This document shows positions 8,067 to 16,601 of a DNA stretch of 64,000 nt, in pieces. Position numbers and translations under genes: made by a program. The DNA is from Halorubrum sp. CBA1229 (GTDB lineage Archaea > Halobacteriota > Halobacteria > Halobacteriales > Haloferacaceae): contig NZ_CP054585.1 in assembly GCF_003721435.2 (NCBI RefSeq), positions 1,798,001 through 1,862,000 on the forward strand. The letters run 5' to 3'. Numbering within the stretch: position 1 is the stretch's first letter; the number at the start of each line of letters is the position of its first letter. The notes below the pieces were generated by a model. That model worked only from the letters and a program-made list of their open reading frames with translations. It was not told the DNA's origin and searched no databases.

Positions 8067-9832
8067 GCGCCGACCGCGACGCTGACGCCGGCGAGGACGA
8101 TGCCGCCGGTCCGCCAGACGACTCCCCGCACATCCTCTCCGAGCAGGCGCGGGACGCCGCGGGCGCCGCGGGAGCGGACGAGGACGCCGCCGACGGCGAC
8201 GACCGAGGGGCCGGCGACGCCGGCTTCCGCGCCTTCTGGGCCGATGTGATCGCCGACGAGATCGAGGCCCGAGACCCCGACGAGCCGATCGTGATCAAGG
8301 GCGGCGTCTCCCCGTCGGGGGTCGCGCACCTCGGCAACTTCAACGAGATCATGCGTGGGTACTTCGTCGCCGCGGTGCTGCGCGAGCGCGGCCGCGAGGT
8401 CCGGCAGGTGTTCACCTCCGACGACAAGGACCCCCTCCGGAAGCTCCCGCGGAAGCTGGCGAACGCCGACGGCGAGATCGTCGGTCTCGGCGAGGTCGAC
8501 GCGGGCGCGCTCGGCCGCAACCTCGGGAAGCCGTACACCGCGATCCCGGACCCGTTCGGCGAGCGCGAGTCGTACGCGGCCCACTTCGCCGCCCTCCTGC
8601 AGGCGGACGCCGAGCGACTGGGGGTCCCGGTCGAGATGATCTCGAACACCGAGCTGTACGCGGACGGCGACTTCGACGACGCGACCCGAACGGTCCTCTC
8701 CGACCTCGATGGCGTCCGCGAGGTGCTCTCCGAGTACCAAGACAAGGTCGACGACGAGTACGTCCCCTTTAACCCGGTCTGCGCGGAGTGCGGCAAGGTC
8801 ACGGAGACGGTCACGGCGGTCGACCTCGAGGCGGAGACCGTCGACTACGCCTGCACCGACATGGAGGTCGGCGACGAGGTGATCGAGGGCTGCGGCCACG
8901 AAGGGACCGCGACGTTCCGCGAGGGGAAGCTCCCGTGGCGCTTGGAGTGGCCCGGCCAGTGGGACGTGCTCGGCGTCGACTTCGAGCCGTTCGGCAAGGA
9001 CCACGCGGAGGGGTCCTGGCCGTCCGGCGTCGACGTCGCGCGCAACGTCTTCGGCATCGAACCGCCCGTTCCGATGGTGTACGAGTGGTTCACGCTCAAC
9101 GGGGAGCCGCTCTCCTCGTCCGCGGGCAACGTCGTCACCGTGCCGGAACTGCTCGAACTGCTCGAACCCGAGGTGCTCCGGTACTTCTTCGCGCTCCACC
9201 CGAAAAAGGCTCGCGACCTCGACATCGAGCGGCTCGACCAGCTCGTCGACCGGTTCGACCGCTTCGAGCGCGCGTACTTCGGCGAGGTCGACGACGAGGA
9301 CCTGACCGCCTTCGCCGAGCGCGCCTACCCGTTCGTCGTTGGTCGCGCCGACGACCCGCCGACGGAGAAGCCGGTCCGGCTCCCGTACACGTTCGCGGCC
9401 GTCCTCGGCATGGTCGACGACCCCGACTTCCGCGAGCGGCTCGCCCGCGACGAGGGCCACATCCCCGAAGACGCCTCCTCGGAGGTCGTCGAGGCCGCGC
9501 TCGCCCGCGTCGAGAAGGCGCGGAACTGGGCCGAGCGCACCGGCAACGAGTACGACTACCGGCTCCAGACCGACCTGCCGGACGCCGAGTTCGACGACGA
9601 CGTGGCCGCCGCGCTCGACGACCTCGCCGACTTCGTCGCCGCGGGCAACGACGGTGACGCGATCCAGGCGGAGATGTACGAGACGGCGCGCGCACACGAC
9701 GTCGACGTCGGCGACTTCTTCGCGGCCGGCTACCGGCTCTTCTTCGACGACACGCAGGGGCCGCGCCTCGGCGAGTTCCTCGGCGAACTGGAGCGCGACT
9801 ACGTCGTGGCGCGGCTCCGACGGGAGGCGTAG
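8063..9832 (+). CDS. lysS: lysyl-tRNA synthetase, class I
   Basis: 589-aa class I lysyl-tRNA synthetase, the archaeal/spirochaete type that charges tRNA-Lys in the cytoplasm. The HIGH-like motif is HLGN at 89-92, the KMSKS-like motif is SSSAGN at 351-356, and a zinc-type CAEC pair begins at Cys240 with a further CGHEG downstream. The C-terminal part is alpha-helical, as in the family's anticodon-binding cage. The start is a GTG overlapping the pyrH stop. The first 55 residues are an acidic, low-complexity extension ahead of the conserved FRAFWADVIADEI, so the true start could lie slightly downstream. Confidence 0.95.
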   Translation: MSADRDADAGEDDAAGPPDDSPHILSEQARDAAGAAGADEDAADGDDRGAGDAGFRAFWADVIADEIEARDPDEPIVIKGGVSPSGVAHLGNFNEIMRGYFVAAVLRERGREVRQVFTSDDKDPLRKLPRKLANADGEIVGLGEVDAGALGRNLGKPYTAIPDPFGERESYAAHFAALLQADAERLGVPVEMISNTELYADGDFDDATRTVLSDLDGVREVLSEYQDKVDDEYVPFNPVCAECGKVTETVTAVDLEAETVDYACTDMEVGDEVIEGCGHEGTATFREGKLPWRLEWPGQWDVLGVDFEPFGKDHAEGSWPSGVDVARNVFGIEPPVPMVYEWFTLNGEPLSSSAGNVVTVPELLELLEPEVLRYFFALHPKKARDLDIERLDQLVDRFDRFERAYFGEVDDEDLTAFAERAYPFVVGRADDPPTEKPVRLPYTFAAVLGMVDDPDFRERLARDEGHIPEDASSEVVEAALARVEKARNWAERTGNEYDYRLQTDLPDAEFDDDVAAALDDLADFVAAGNDGDAIQAEMYETARAHDVDVGDFFAAGYRLFFDDTQGPRLGEFLGELERDYVVARLRREA

Positions 9833-10123
9833 ATGTCCGAGGACCGCTCGCTGGACGAGTTCGCCGTCGGCTCGGAGGCCGGCGGGGGGCGGGACGACGC
9901 CGACGAGACGGTCGACGGCGGGGGGCGGGACAACGCCGACGAGACGGTCGACGGCGGGGACGACGCGGTCGACGGTGTCGACGAACCGGTCAACGCCGAC
10001 TCGGCGGTCCCGACCGCCACATGGACGACCGGCGGCGCCGCCTGCGACCGGTGCGGCGAGCGGGCCGCGCGGCGGTGGTTCGCCGGCGGCGACCTCGTTT
10101 GCGCCGCCTGCAAGGAGTGGTGA
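9833..10123 (+). CDS. small C-terminal zinc-ribbon protein (DUF7573-like)
   Basis: 96-aa protein starting directly after the lysS stop codon. Residues 1-60 are an acidic low-complexity tract that includes a 12-residue tandem repeat (a 36-bp DNA repeat, two copies at 9884-9955). The C-terminus carries CDRCG and CAAC, a pair of CxxC knuckles likely to bind one zinc ion. Proteins like this follow lysS in haloarchaea; the DUF number is from memory. The function is unknown. Confidence 0.65.
   Translation: MSEDRSLDEFAVGSEAGGGRDDADETVDGGGRDNADETVDGGDDAVDGVDEPVNADSAVPTATWTTGGAACDRCGERAARRWFAGGDLVCAACKEW
9884..9955 (+). repeat. 36-bp tandem repeat inside the lysS-downstream zinc protein
   Basis: Two consecutive 36-bp units, 9884-9919 and 9920-9955, differ by one base (GAC GAC against GAC AAC). 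A third, diverged unit follows (about 9956-9975). The unit length is a multiple of three, so copy changes keep the frame and only lengthen or shorten the acidic linker. Confidence 0.8.
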
Positions 10124-10197
10124 CCGCGATTAGATTTAATACCCCCCGCGCGGTCGTTACTTACGAGTAAAACTCCCTGAGGTTTTAGATCGTTAAC

Positions 10198-11283
10198 ATG
10201 AAATTTTCTATCGACCGACTCTACGGCCGCTCGCCCCGCGCGCTCGTGGTCGGCTTCCTCTGTGTGGGGGCGCTGTTGGTCGTGGCGGTCGACGTGGCGG
10301 TCGCCGCCGCCGGCGACGCGACCGCGTGGGCCCCGACTCACCTCGCGAGCGGCTGGGCGGTCGTCGGCGTCTCGTCGGTGTTCTTCCACGGCGCGTTGAC
10401 TTACCACCGCCGGCGCGCGGAGACGGCGCGCCGAGAGCTCGAAACGTCGAACCAGCAGCTGCAGGTGCTGAGCCGGGTGTTCCGGCACAACGTCCGCAAC
10501 GACCTCAACGTCATCCGCGGGTACGCGGACCTGCTCGCCGAGCGGGTCGACGACGACCGGAGCCGCGAGTGCCTAGAGACGATCCGGGAGACGACCGACG
10601 ACGTAGTCGAGATCAGCGAGAAGCTGCGCGTCATCGAGGAGGCGTCGCTCGAACGGCCCGAGGAGCGGATCGACCTGGTCGAGGCGGCCCGAGAGGCGGC
10701 CGCGGAGGTCGACGGGTCGGACGTGACGGTCACGATGGAGACGCCCGCGGAGGCGTGGATCCGCGCGGACCGCTCCGTCGAGTACCCGATCCGAGAGGTG
10801 TTCGAGAACGCGGTCACCCACAACGACGGAGCGACTCGGCGGGTCGACGCGCGGATCGTGGAGAACGGGACCACCACCCGCTTGGAGGTCAGGGACAACG
10901 GGCCGGGGATCCCCGAAGACGAGCGAGCGGTGTTGCGGGCCGAACGGGAGACGCCGCTCTCGCACGCGAGCAGTATCGGCCTCTGGCTCGTCAAGTGGAT
11001 GTGCGAGACGCAGGGCGGGACGGTCGGCTTCGAGACGACCGACGACGGAACGACGGTCCGGCTGCGGTTCGAATCCGCGGCAGCTGAGACGCCTCCGGCG
11101 GAGTCGGCAAGGCGGCGGGGTGACTCCGGGGACCGGGCGGCCGACGCCGCGGAGCGTCGAGACGACGCCGGAACGCGCCGCAGTGACACCGAACAAACCG
11201 GGAGGAGCACCGAGGAGGACAGGGAGAGCGCCGAGGGACGCCGAAGCGGCGCCGCGGGGGACCCGACTAGTCGAGCTCGGTGA
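10198..11283 (+). CDS. membrane-anchored sensor histidine kinase
   Basis: 361-aa sensor kinase. Two hydrophobic segments (about 15-38 and 48-66) anchor it, and no PAS or HAMP domain is evident. The phosphoacceptor region FRHNVRNDLNVIRGYADLL (His97) is the haloarchaeal HisKA type. The ATPase domain shows the N box (EVFENAVTHND, Asn204) and the G1 box (DNGPGIPEDE, from Asp233). Residues about 293-361 are an Arg/Glu/Gly-rich tail with no known fold. No response regulator lies next to it, so the partner is unknown. The last 17 bp overlap the convergent small zinc gene. Confidence 0.88.
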   Translation: MKFSIDRLYGRSPRALVVGFLCVGALLVVAVDVAVAAAGDATAWAPTHLASGWAVVGVSSVFFHGALTYHRRRAETARRELETSNQQLQVLSRVFRHNVRNDLNVIRGYADLLAERVDDDRSRECLETIRETTDDVVEISEKLRVIEEASLERPEERIDLVEAAREAAAEVDGSDVTVTMETPAEAWIRADRSVEYPIREVFENAVTHNDGATRRVDARIVENGTTTRLEVRDNGPGIPEDERAVLRAERETPLSHASSIGLWLVKWMCETQGGTVGFETTDDGTTVRLRFESAAAETPPAESARRRGDSGDRAADAAERRDDAGTRRSDTEQTGRSTEEDRESAEGRRSGAAGDPTSRAR

Positions 11284-11401
11284 TCGTCACCGCGTACACG
11301 GCCCCGCAGTTTCCGCACTCGACGTGAACGCCGCGGCTCGTCTGTCCGCGCGTGAACTCGGAGATCTCCTCCGAACAGGAGCATTCGAACTGGACTTTCA
11401 T
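11267..11401 (-). CDS. 44-aa zinc-ribbon microprotein
   Basis: Very small protein of 44 residues with CSC near the N-terminus (7-9) and CGNC near position 29-32, a likely single zinc site. It begins MKVQFECSCSEEI, and the start is set by the ATG just downstream of a TTTAAAT element on the minus strand (about 11424-11430). Its 3' end overlaps the end of the histidine kinase gene on the other strand by 17 bp. Similar tiny zinc proteins are common and mostly uncharacterised in haloarchaea. The coding potential looks real, because acidic residues and the Cys pattern are retained. Confidence 0.6.
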   Translation of the reverse strand: MKVQFECSCSEEISEFTRGQTSRGVHVECGNCGAVYAVTITELD

Positions 11402-11493
11402 TATTCCGATTACGGGGGTTTGGTATTTAAAACGCCGCGTCTCGAAATCGATCGTGAGAACCGGGCGTCGTCGCTGCCGCGGTCGCGGCGCGG

Positions 11494-11787
11494 TCAGTCG
11501 TCGTCGACGATCACTTCGACGGGGCCGTCGTCCGCCTCCGCGTCGGCGTCGCCGGCGTCGCCGGCCGCGCCGGACTGTTTCTGCTGGTAGTAGAGCCCGC
11601 CGGCGACCGCGAGGACGACCCACGACCGCCAGTTGGCGAGGTTCAGCGTGTAGCCGATGCCGAACGGCTTCTCGACGAGCATCCCCTTGCCGGGCTGCCA
11701 GTACGACGACAGCAGGCGGCCGAGGCTCGGCCGCTCGAAGTTGTACGGGATCCCGAGTATCTCTCCCGAGGACGGTTTGTCTGCCAT
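11494..11787 (-). CDS. DUF5808-like small protein
   Basis: 97-aa protein. The segment PYNFERPS, followed by GKGMLVEKPFGIGYTLNLANWRSW, matches the DUF5808 pattern in which a KPFGxGxTxN motif precedes a hydrophobic stretch. Here the hydrophobic stretch is about 57-67 and may be a membrane segment. The C-terminal 30 residues are an Asp/Ala-rich tail. No function is known for the family. The gene stands alone on the minus strand, and a TTTATAT element lies about 25 nt upstream of its ATG. Confidence 0.6.
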   Translation of the reverse strand: MADKPSSGEILGIPYNFERPSLGRLLSSYWQPGKGMLVEKPFGIGYTLNLANWRSWVVLAVAGGLYYQQKQSGAAGDAGDADAEADDGPVEVIVDDD

Positions 11788-11891
11788 ACAGGCATATCGC
11801 CCGCCGGGGATATAAATCGTGGCGGGACCGAGCGTCTGCGCCCGCGTCAGCCGCCGGTCAGGGCGACCGGGGCCGGAGAGCGCCGTCCGGG

Positions 11892-13631
11892 CTACCGATA
11901 CCGCCCGCGCCCTTCGACGTCCCGCAGCCGGTCGAGGACGTCGTCATCGCCGACCTCGGCGTAGCCTGCCTCGAACGCCTCGATCAACGGGGTCGGGTCG
12001 GTCGCCGTCGCGCGGACGGACCCCTCGAACACGTGGAGGTCCATCGCGTGGTCCTCGACGTGACCGGTGTGATACGCGAGCCCGAAGTCGATGAGCGTCG
12101 TCAGGGCGTCGTCGTCACCCACGTTTTCCTCGGCCGATCTGCCCGCGGTCGAGCCGTCCGCGGCCGACGCCGCTATCCGGACGTTCCGCGTCGTCGGGTC
12201 CCCGTGGACGATCCCCGCGCCGTGGAGCCGCGCGAGGTGGCGGCCGACGGCGGCGGTCCACCGCTCGCCGAGGGCGGCGGCGAGGTCGCGGTCGCCGACG
12301 TGCTGGAGCGTCAGCGTCGCCGCCGGCACGTCGACGTCGTACACCATCGGCGTCGGGACGCCCGCTCGCCGCGCCTCGCTCGTCAGCCGCGCCTCGGCGA
12401 CGGTCCGATCCCGACGGAGCGCCCGGTCCAGCTCGGGGTGACGGTACCGCTTGGGCACCCGGCGCTTGATCACGCGGCGGGCGTCCCCGACGGCGCCTCC
12501 GGCGTCGGCGGTCGCGATTTCCACGGTCGCCTCCGCGCCGCGCCGATCGCCGGTCCCGTCGCCGTCCCGCTCCCCTCTCTCCCACCCGTCGTCTCCCCGC
12601 CCGCGGGCGACCGACGCGTCGCCGTCGCGCCACGTCACGGGCACCTGGTCCGGCCGGAAGTCCGGGTCGATCGCCGACTCGGCGACCGACAGCGTGTCGC
12701 CCGCCGCGGCCATCTTCGCGCCCAGCACGGCGATCATTCCCGCGTTGTCGCGGAGGAACCGCGGCTCGGGCGCGTGGAAGTCGGCGCCGCGGGCCGCGCA
12801 CATCGTCTCCAGCATCTCGCGGAGCCGGTCGTTCTGCGCGACGCCGCCGCCGAGGACGAGCTCGTCCGCGCCGGTCAGCGAGAGCGCCCGCTCCGACACC
12901 TCCGTCAGCATCGCGAACACGTGCTCTTGGAGCGCGAAGCAGATCTCCTCGACCGGGACCCCGTCGTCGTACGCGTCGTTGGCGGCGGAGCTAATGCCGG
13001 AGAAGGAGAAGTCCATCCCCTTGACGACGTACGGCAGGTCGACCAGATCGGCGTCGGGGTCGCGCTCGGCGGCCGCCTCCGCGGCCGCGGCCTCCACTTT
13101 GGGCCCGCCGGGGTGGTCCCACCCGATGTGGCGCGTGAACTTGTCGATCGCGTTGCCGACGCCCGCGTCCATCGTCTCGCCGAGCACGCGGTAGCGACCG
13201 TCGTGGTAGCCGAGCAGGTGCGCGTTCGCGCCGGAGGCGTTCAGACACACCGGATTCTCGAACCCTGACCGGTGGCGACCGATCTCCAGGTGCGCCACCA
13301 TGTGATTGACGCCGACGAGGGGGACGTCGAGCGTCCCCGCGAGCGCCCGCGCGGCCGTGCCGACGGTCCGGAGACAGGGGCCGAGCCCCGGTCCCTTCGA
13401 GAAGGCGACGGCGTCGATCGCGTCCGGGCCGTGTTCGGCCTCGGCGGCGGTCAGGACCGCGTCGACGACCTCGGGGATCGCCTCGGACATGTGTTCGGCG
13501 GCCTCGCGCGGGTGAATGCCGCCGCTGTCCGGCTCGTACGGGTCAGATTCGATGAAAACGGAGTCGGCCTCGGCGTCGTACAGCGCGGCGCTCGCGCACC
13601 ACGCGGTCCCCTCGATGCCGAGAACGCGCAT
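11892..13631 (-). CDS. Kae1-Bud32 fusion: tRNA t6A synthase and associated kinase
   Basis: 579-aa fusion of the two core KEOPS subunits. The N-terminal domain (about 1-325) is Kae1/TsaD, which transfers the threonylcarbamoyl group to A37 of ANN-decoding tRNAs; its metal ligands are in HMVAH (His110, His114). After a Gly/Asp/Arg-rich linker, the C-terminal domain (about 370-579) is Bud32, an atypical small kinase/ATPase with HGDPTTRN and LIDFGLAYHTGH. The fusion is known from several euryarchaea. The gene follows rps24e by 11 bp on the same strand, so both are likely co-transcribed. Confidence 0.95.
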   Translation of the reverse strand: MRVLGIEGTAWCASAALYDAEADSVFIESDPYEPDSGGIHPREAAEHMSEAIPEVVDAVLTAAEAEHGPDAIDAVAFSKGPGLGPCLRTVGTAARALAGTLDVPLVGVNHMVAHLEIGRHRSGFENPVCLNASGANAHLLGYHDGRYRVLGETMDAGVGNAIDKFTRHIGWDHPGGPKVEAAAAEAAAERDPDADLVDLPYVVKGMDFSFSGISSAANDAYDDGVPVEEICFALQEHVFAMLTEVSERALSLTGADELVLGGGVAQNDRLREMLETMCAARGADFHAPEPRFLRDNAGMIAVLGAKMAAAGDTLSVAESAIDPDFRPDQVPVTWRDGDASVARGRGDDGWERGERDGDGTGDRRGAEATVEIATADAGGAVGDARRVIKRRVPKRYRHPELDRALRRDRTVAEARLTSEARRAGVPTPMVYDVDVPAATLTLQHVGDRDLAAALGERWTAAVGRHLARLHGAGIVHGDPTTRNVRIAASAADGSTAGRSAEENVGDDDALTTLIDFGLAYHTGHVEDHAMDLHVFEGSVRATATDPTPLIEAFEAGYAEVGDDDVLDRLRDVEGRGRYR

Positions 13632-13642
13632 CCGGCGCGGCG

Positions 13643-13951
13643 TCAGGCCTCTTCGGCGTCCGCGTCGGCTTCGTCGCCGATCTTGTTGCGTTCGAGCATG
13701 TACTCCTGTTCGACGTCGAGCGCGTCCTCGGCGGTGTCGTACACCTTCGCGTAGCCGACCGTCTTGCGCATGCCGAACTTCGTGTCCAGCTCGTGGACGA
13801 CGACCTCCTCGGAGGCCTTGTCGAGCTTGGCCGCGAGCGAGTCGCGGACCGACAGGCGGGAGGGCGTCGCCTCCTCGTGCGTCGTCTCGAATCGAATGTC
13901 CGTGCGGTGCAACATCGGGTTCTCCTCCTCGGAGATGATATCGACGTCCAT
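13643..13951 (-). CDS. rps24e: 30S ribosomal protein S24e
   Basis: 102-aa small-subunit ribosomal protein of the archaeal/eukaryotic S24e family. MDVDIISEEENPMLHRTDI, TPSRLSVRDSLAAKL and DTKFGMRKTVGYAKVYDT are characteristic. The C-terminal Glu/Ala-rich extension is usual in haloarchaea. It is the first gene of a two-gene transcript with Kae1-Bud32, and a TTTTACAG element lies about 30 nt before the ATG on the minus strand. Confidence 0.95.
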   Translation of the reverse strand: MDVDIISEEENPMLHRTDIRFETTHEEATPSRLSVRDSLAAKLDKASEEVVVHELDTKFGMRKTVGYAKVYDTAEDALDVEQEYMLERNKIGDEADADAEEA

Positions 13952-14109
13952 GGTTCAGTTACGCGTATATCCCCTCGAAAGCTGTAAAAGGATTTCGAAG
14001 CGGGGGTGCGGCCGGAATTGCCCCCCTCACGGCCGCGATCTCAGTTCCGTCGCTCCCGGCACCTCATCGGAGACACGATTTAGTCCGGGCGGGACCAACC
14101 GCCGATCGG

Positions 14110-14697
14110 ATGCCCGGTGACACGGACCCGTTCGTCGAGCCCGCGGAGCGGACCCGATACGACCTGATGCGATCGAAACACGTCATCGTCCCGCTGTCCC
14201 TCCGGCGGAAGCTGCACCTGTGCGGTCTCCTCGCGCTGCTGGCAGCGCTTGTTGGACCGATCGTGGCGACGCTCCCGGCAGCCGTCCGAGAGACGTACTT
14301 CGCGGGAGACCCGATGACGACTCGACTCGGAGCCGCCGCGGCCGTCCTCGTCGGTACCGTCGCTCTGGCGGCCGCGGTCGCCGGGCTCACCGCCGTCGGG
14401 GTGTCCCTCGACCGCCGTCCGGATCCGCCGGAGTCGAGCGTCTGGACCCTGATCGCCGCCGAGGACGCGGCCTCGGCGTTCGGGTTTATCACCGGGTCGC
14501 TTGGCGTCGTCTCGGGCGCCGCGCTCCTCGTGAGCGGCCACTGGGGGATCGATGCGGTCCGGCGACTGAACGAGTTCGGGGTCCAGCCGTACCTCCCCTA
14601 CGAGGTCTTCCCGGCCACGCCGCGGCTCGCGTCTCTCGCCGGGCTCGTCGTCGGCCTCGGTGCCCTCGCGTCGAGCCTGTACGTCGGCTCGCCGTGA
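14110..14697 (+). CDS. four-helix membrane protein of unknown function
   Basis: 195-aa protein with four hydrophobic segments at roughly 34-55, 72-98, 118-142 and 174-192. The cytoplasmic-type N-terminus contains DLMRSKHVIVPLSLRRKLH. I do not recognise a family. A DNA motif ACGATTTAGTCC about 30 nt before the ATG fits a weak promoter. The neighbours are convergent or divergent and give no clue to its role. Confidence 0.6.
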   Translation: MPGDTDPFVEPAERTRYDLMRSKHVIVPLSLRRKLHLCGLLALLAALVGPIVATLPAAVRETYFAGDPMTTRLGAAAAVLVGTVALAAAVAGLTAVGVSLDRRPDPPESSVWTLIAAEDAASAFGFITGSLGVVSGAALLVSGHWGIDAVRRLNEFGVQPYLPYEVFPATPRLASLAGLVVGLGALASSLYVGSP

Positions 14698-14744
14698 GTC
14701 GGCTCAGAAGCGGCTCGGCCGGGCTCGGCGCGCCCGGTCGCCGG

Positions 14745-15323
14745 TCACCGGCGGTCCTCGGGGAGTCGACCGAGCGCCTCGTAGGCCGCCTCGACATCGC
14801 CGTCGAGCGCCTCGAACAACTCCCGCGCCTCCGCGCGGGACTCCGGCGTGACCGCGACACGGACCATCCCCTCTCCGGGCTGGCCGTAGACGACGCTCGC
14901 GCCGTCGGGCGCGGCGAGGATCGCCGGCAGTGCGGCTAGGTCCTCCTCGCCCGTCACCTCGATGATGACCGGGTCAGCGTCGTCGAGCGCCTCGGCGAGC
15001 GCCTCGAGGAGTTCCGCTGACAGCGACGCCGCGGGGTTCTCCACGGGGATTCGGCGGTCGTCCGCGGCCGCGAGTCCGGACTCGATCCGCGCGTCGACCG
15101 CCTCGCGCTCGGTCTTGCCGTCGATCAGCGCGACGTCGGGGACGCGGCCCGCCTCCCGCAGGTGGTACGTGACCACGTCGCCCACCGCGATGATCGGGGC
15201 CTCGGGCGCGGCCCGCTCGCCGCGGGTCTCCGCCGCGGCCGCGAGCAGCTCGTCGGCGTCCGTCGTCACCGGGCCGAGCGGCTCCTTGAACGCGTCGCGC
15301 ATGGAGTTCGGAAGCGTGAGCAT
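14745..15323 (-). CDS. GTP-dependent dephospho-CoA kinase
   Basis: 192-aa protein of the DUF359 family, shown in Thermococcus to be an archaeal GTP-dependent dephospho-CoA kinase that performs the last step of coenzyme A synthesis. Family features are the N-terminal PLGPVTTD, VGDVVTYHLREAGRVPDVALIDGKTERE, and VEVTGEEDLAALP-like and GASVVYGQPGEGMV segments, close to the usual length. It lies 36 bp downstream of spt4 on the same strand, the order often seen in euryarchaea, so it is probably part of the rpoE1-spt4 transcript. Confidence 0.88.
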   Translation of the reverse strand: MLTLPNSMRDAFKEPLGPVTTDADELLAAAAETRGERAAPEAPIIAVGDVVTYHLREAGRVPDVALIDGKTEREAVDARIESGLAAADDRRIPVENPAASLSAELLEALAEALDDADPVIIEVTGEEDLAALPAILAAPDGASVVYGQPGEGMVRVAVTPESRAEARELFEALDGDVEAAYEALGRLPEDRR

Positions 15324-15359
15324 GAATGGGGTGTCGGACTGTGAGCGGCGTCGACGTCG

Positions 15360-15557
15360 CTATCGGACCTTCAGCGCGTACGACCCGGCCTTCGTGACGT
15401 TCATCTCCTCGGCGATCTGGCTCTCCTCGGGCTTCGTGATGATGACGTAGCCCGCCCAGTCCTCCGTCAGCGACGACGACCCGCAGTGCTCGCAGGTCTG
15501 CGAGTCGGGGTCGTTGACGTGGTGGCACTCACGGCAGGCGAGGCGGTCCTCTGCCAT
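15360..15557 (-). CDS. spt4: transcription elongation factor Spt4 (RpoE2)
   Basis: 65-aa zinc protein. CRECH and CEHCG hold the zinc ion, and EDWAGYVIITKPEESQIAEEMNV is the Spt5-binding part. Spt4 binds Spt5 to close the RNA polymerase clamp and increase processivity. Its ATG overlaps the rpoE1 stop codon by one base, so the two are translationally coupled. Confidence 0.95.
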   Translation of the reverse strand: MAEDRLACRECHHVNDPDSQTCEHCGSSSLTEDWAGYVIITKPEESQIAEEMNVTKAGSYALKVR

Positions 15558-16132
15558 CAGTCGGCCTCCTCACTGGTCTGCTCGCGGTGGAGCCGCTTCC
15601 CCTCCAGCCACTCGTGTTTGCCGAGCCCCGGCTGCTTCGCCGTGAGCCCGATCTTCGAGTCGCGGGGGTTGCGCTCGTCGATGCTCTTCGTCACGACGCG
15701 GACCCGGACGGCGTCGTCCACGCCGAGGGTCTTGTCGGAGTCCGAGGAGGCGAGCTGCTGGTTCGCCCCGTCGAACGTGAGGTACTCGTCCGTGATCTGG
15801 GAGACGTGGAGGAGTCCGTCCACCGGGCCGATCCCGACGAAGGCGCCGAACTCGACGGTCTCGACGACCGTCCCGTCGGCGACCTCCTGCATGTCGGGGT
15901 CGTACGTCAGCGCGTCGAACTCGGCCTCGTAGTAGACGCCGGGGCGGTTGTGTAACACCGCGCCGTCGCCGATGTCGTGGACCTCGATGACGCTCACGAC
16001 GCTGCCGACGTCCTCGTCCATTCGTCCTTCCAGTTTGTCCTGAAGCAGGGCTTTCACCCGCTCGTCGGTGACGTCCGCCAGGTGTTTCGGCGGCACCTCG
16101 ACCGTATCCTTGAGTCGAACTCGTTTGTACAT
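15557..16132 (-). CDS. rpoE1: DNA-directed RNA polymerase subunit Rpo7 (RpoE1)
   Basis: 191-aa stalk subunit of archaeal RNA polymerase. MYKRVRLKDTVEVPPKHL starts the RNP-like domain, which ends with the VVSVIEVHDIGDGAVLHNRPGVYY region. The S1 domain runs from about residue 82 (VVETVEFGAFVGIGPVDGLLHVSQI). Rpo7 binds Rpo4 and the nascent RNA. The gene sits between the PIN gene and spt4, in the conserved archaeal order aIF2-gamma, PIN, rpoE1, spt4. Confidence 0.95.
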   Translation of the reverse strand: MYKRVRLKDTVEVPPKHLADVTDERVKALLQDKLEGRMDEDVGSVVSVIEVHDIGDGAVLHNRPGVYYEAEFDALTYDPDMQEVADGTVVETVEFGAFVGIGPVDGLLHVSQITDEYLTFDGANQQLASSDSDKTLGVDDAVRVRVVTKSIDERNPRDSKIGLTAKQPGLGKHEWLEGKRLHREQTSEEAD

Positions 16133-16153
16133 GTTCTTGGTTGTCCGCGTCCG

Positions 16154-16600
16154 CTAGGGTTCCGTTATCGCCAGTGTGTTCCGACCCCTTAAACCGATTA
16201 CTGGTGCGCCCGCCTCCAGCACCCGGTTCGCCAGCGGTCGATCGTTCGTGACGACGCCGTCGACCCGGCCCTCGGTGACCAGCTCGACCAGCGCGTCGTC
16301 GGCGTACGATTCCGTCGTTTCCACCGCCTCCGCCCGCGCCGCGAGGTCCGCGCCCACGCTCGCCGCGGTCGCCTCCTCGCCGTTCCCGCCCTGCAGCCGG
16401 TCTAACTCCGACGTGACCGCGGTGGGAACGACCGCCTCGTACGCGCCGAGAAGTCGGTCGAGCTCCTCGAACAGCCGCAGGTTCGCCTCGACCGGCGCCA
16501 TCAGCGCGCTCGCGTCGAGCGCGACGACCGGGGCGCCGTCGGGAGTGTCGCCCGCGAGGGCCTCGGTCGGGGCGTCGCCCGCGCGGGTCGAGTCGGTCAC
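16154..16600 (-). CDS. PIN domain protein, Fcf1/Utp24-like putative ribonuclease
   Basis: 148-aa PIN domain protein. The acidic metal ligands are visible in VVALDASALM, TSELDRLQ, YADDALVEL and VTNDRPL. It starts with a GTG one base away from the aIF2-gamma stop codon and is followed by rpoE1, a placement conserved across euryarchaea. That context points to rRNA processing, as for eukaryotic Fcf1/Utp24, rather than to a toxin, since no antitoxin is present. Nuclease activity is inferred from the family. Confidence 0.85.
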   Translation of the reverse strand: MTDSTRAGDAPTEALAGDTPDGAPVVALDASALMAPVEANLRLFEELDRLLGAYEAVVPTAVTSELDRLQGGNGEEATAASVGADLAARAEAVETTESYADDALVELVTEGRVDGVVTNDRPLANRVLEAGAPVIGLRGRNTLAITEP

Positions 16601-16601
16601 G

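Noticed and set aside
9884-9955. possible CRISPR-like repeats
   Set aside because: The repeats are directly adjacent without spacers, number two, and lie in frame inside a gene.
16154-16600. PIN domain as a VapC-type toxin
   Set aside because: There is no antitoxin gene beside it, and the position between aIF2-gamma and rpoE1 is a conserved housekeeping context.
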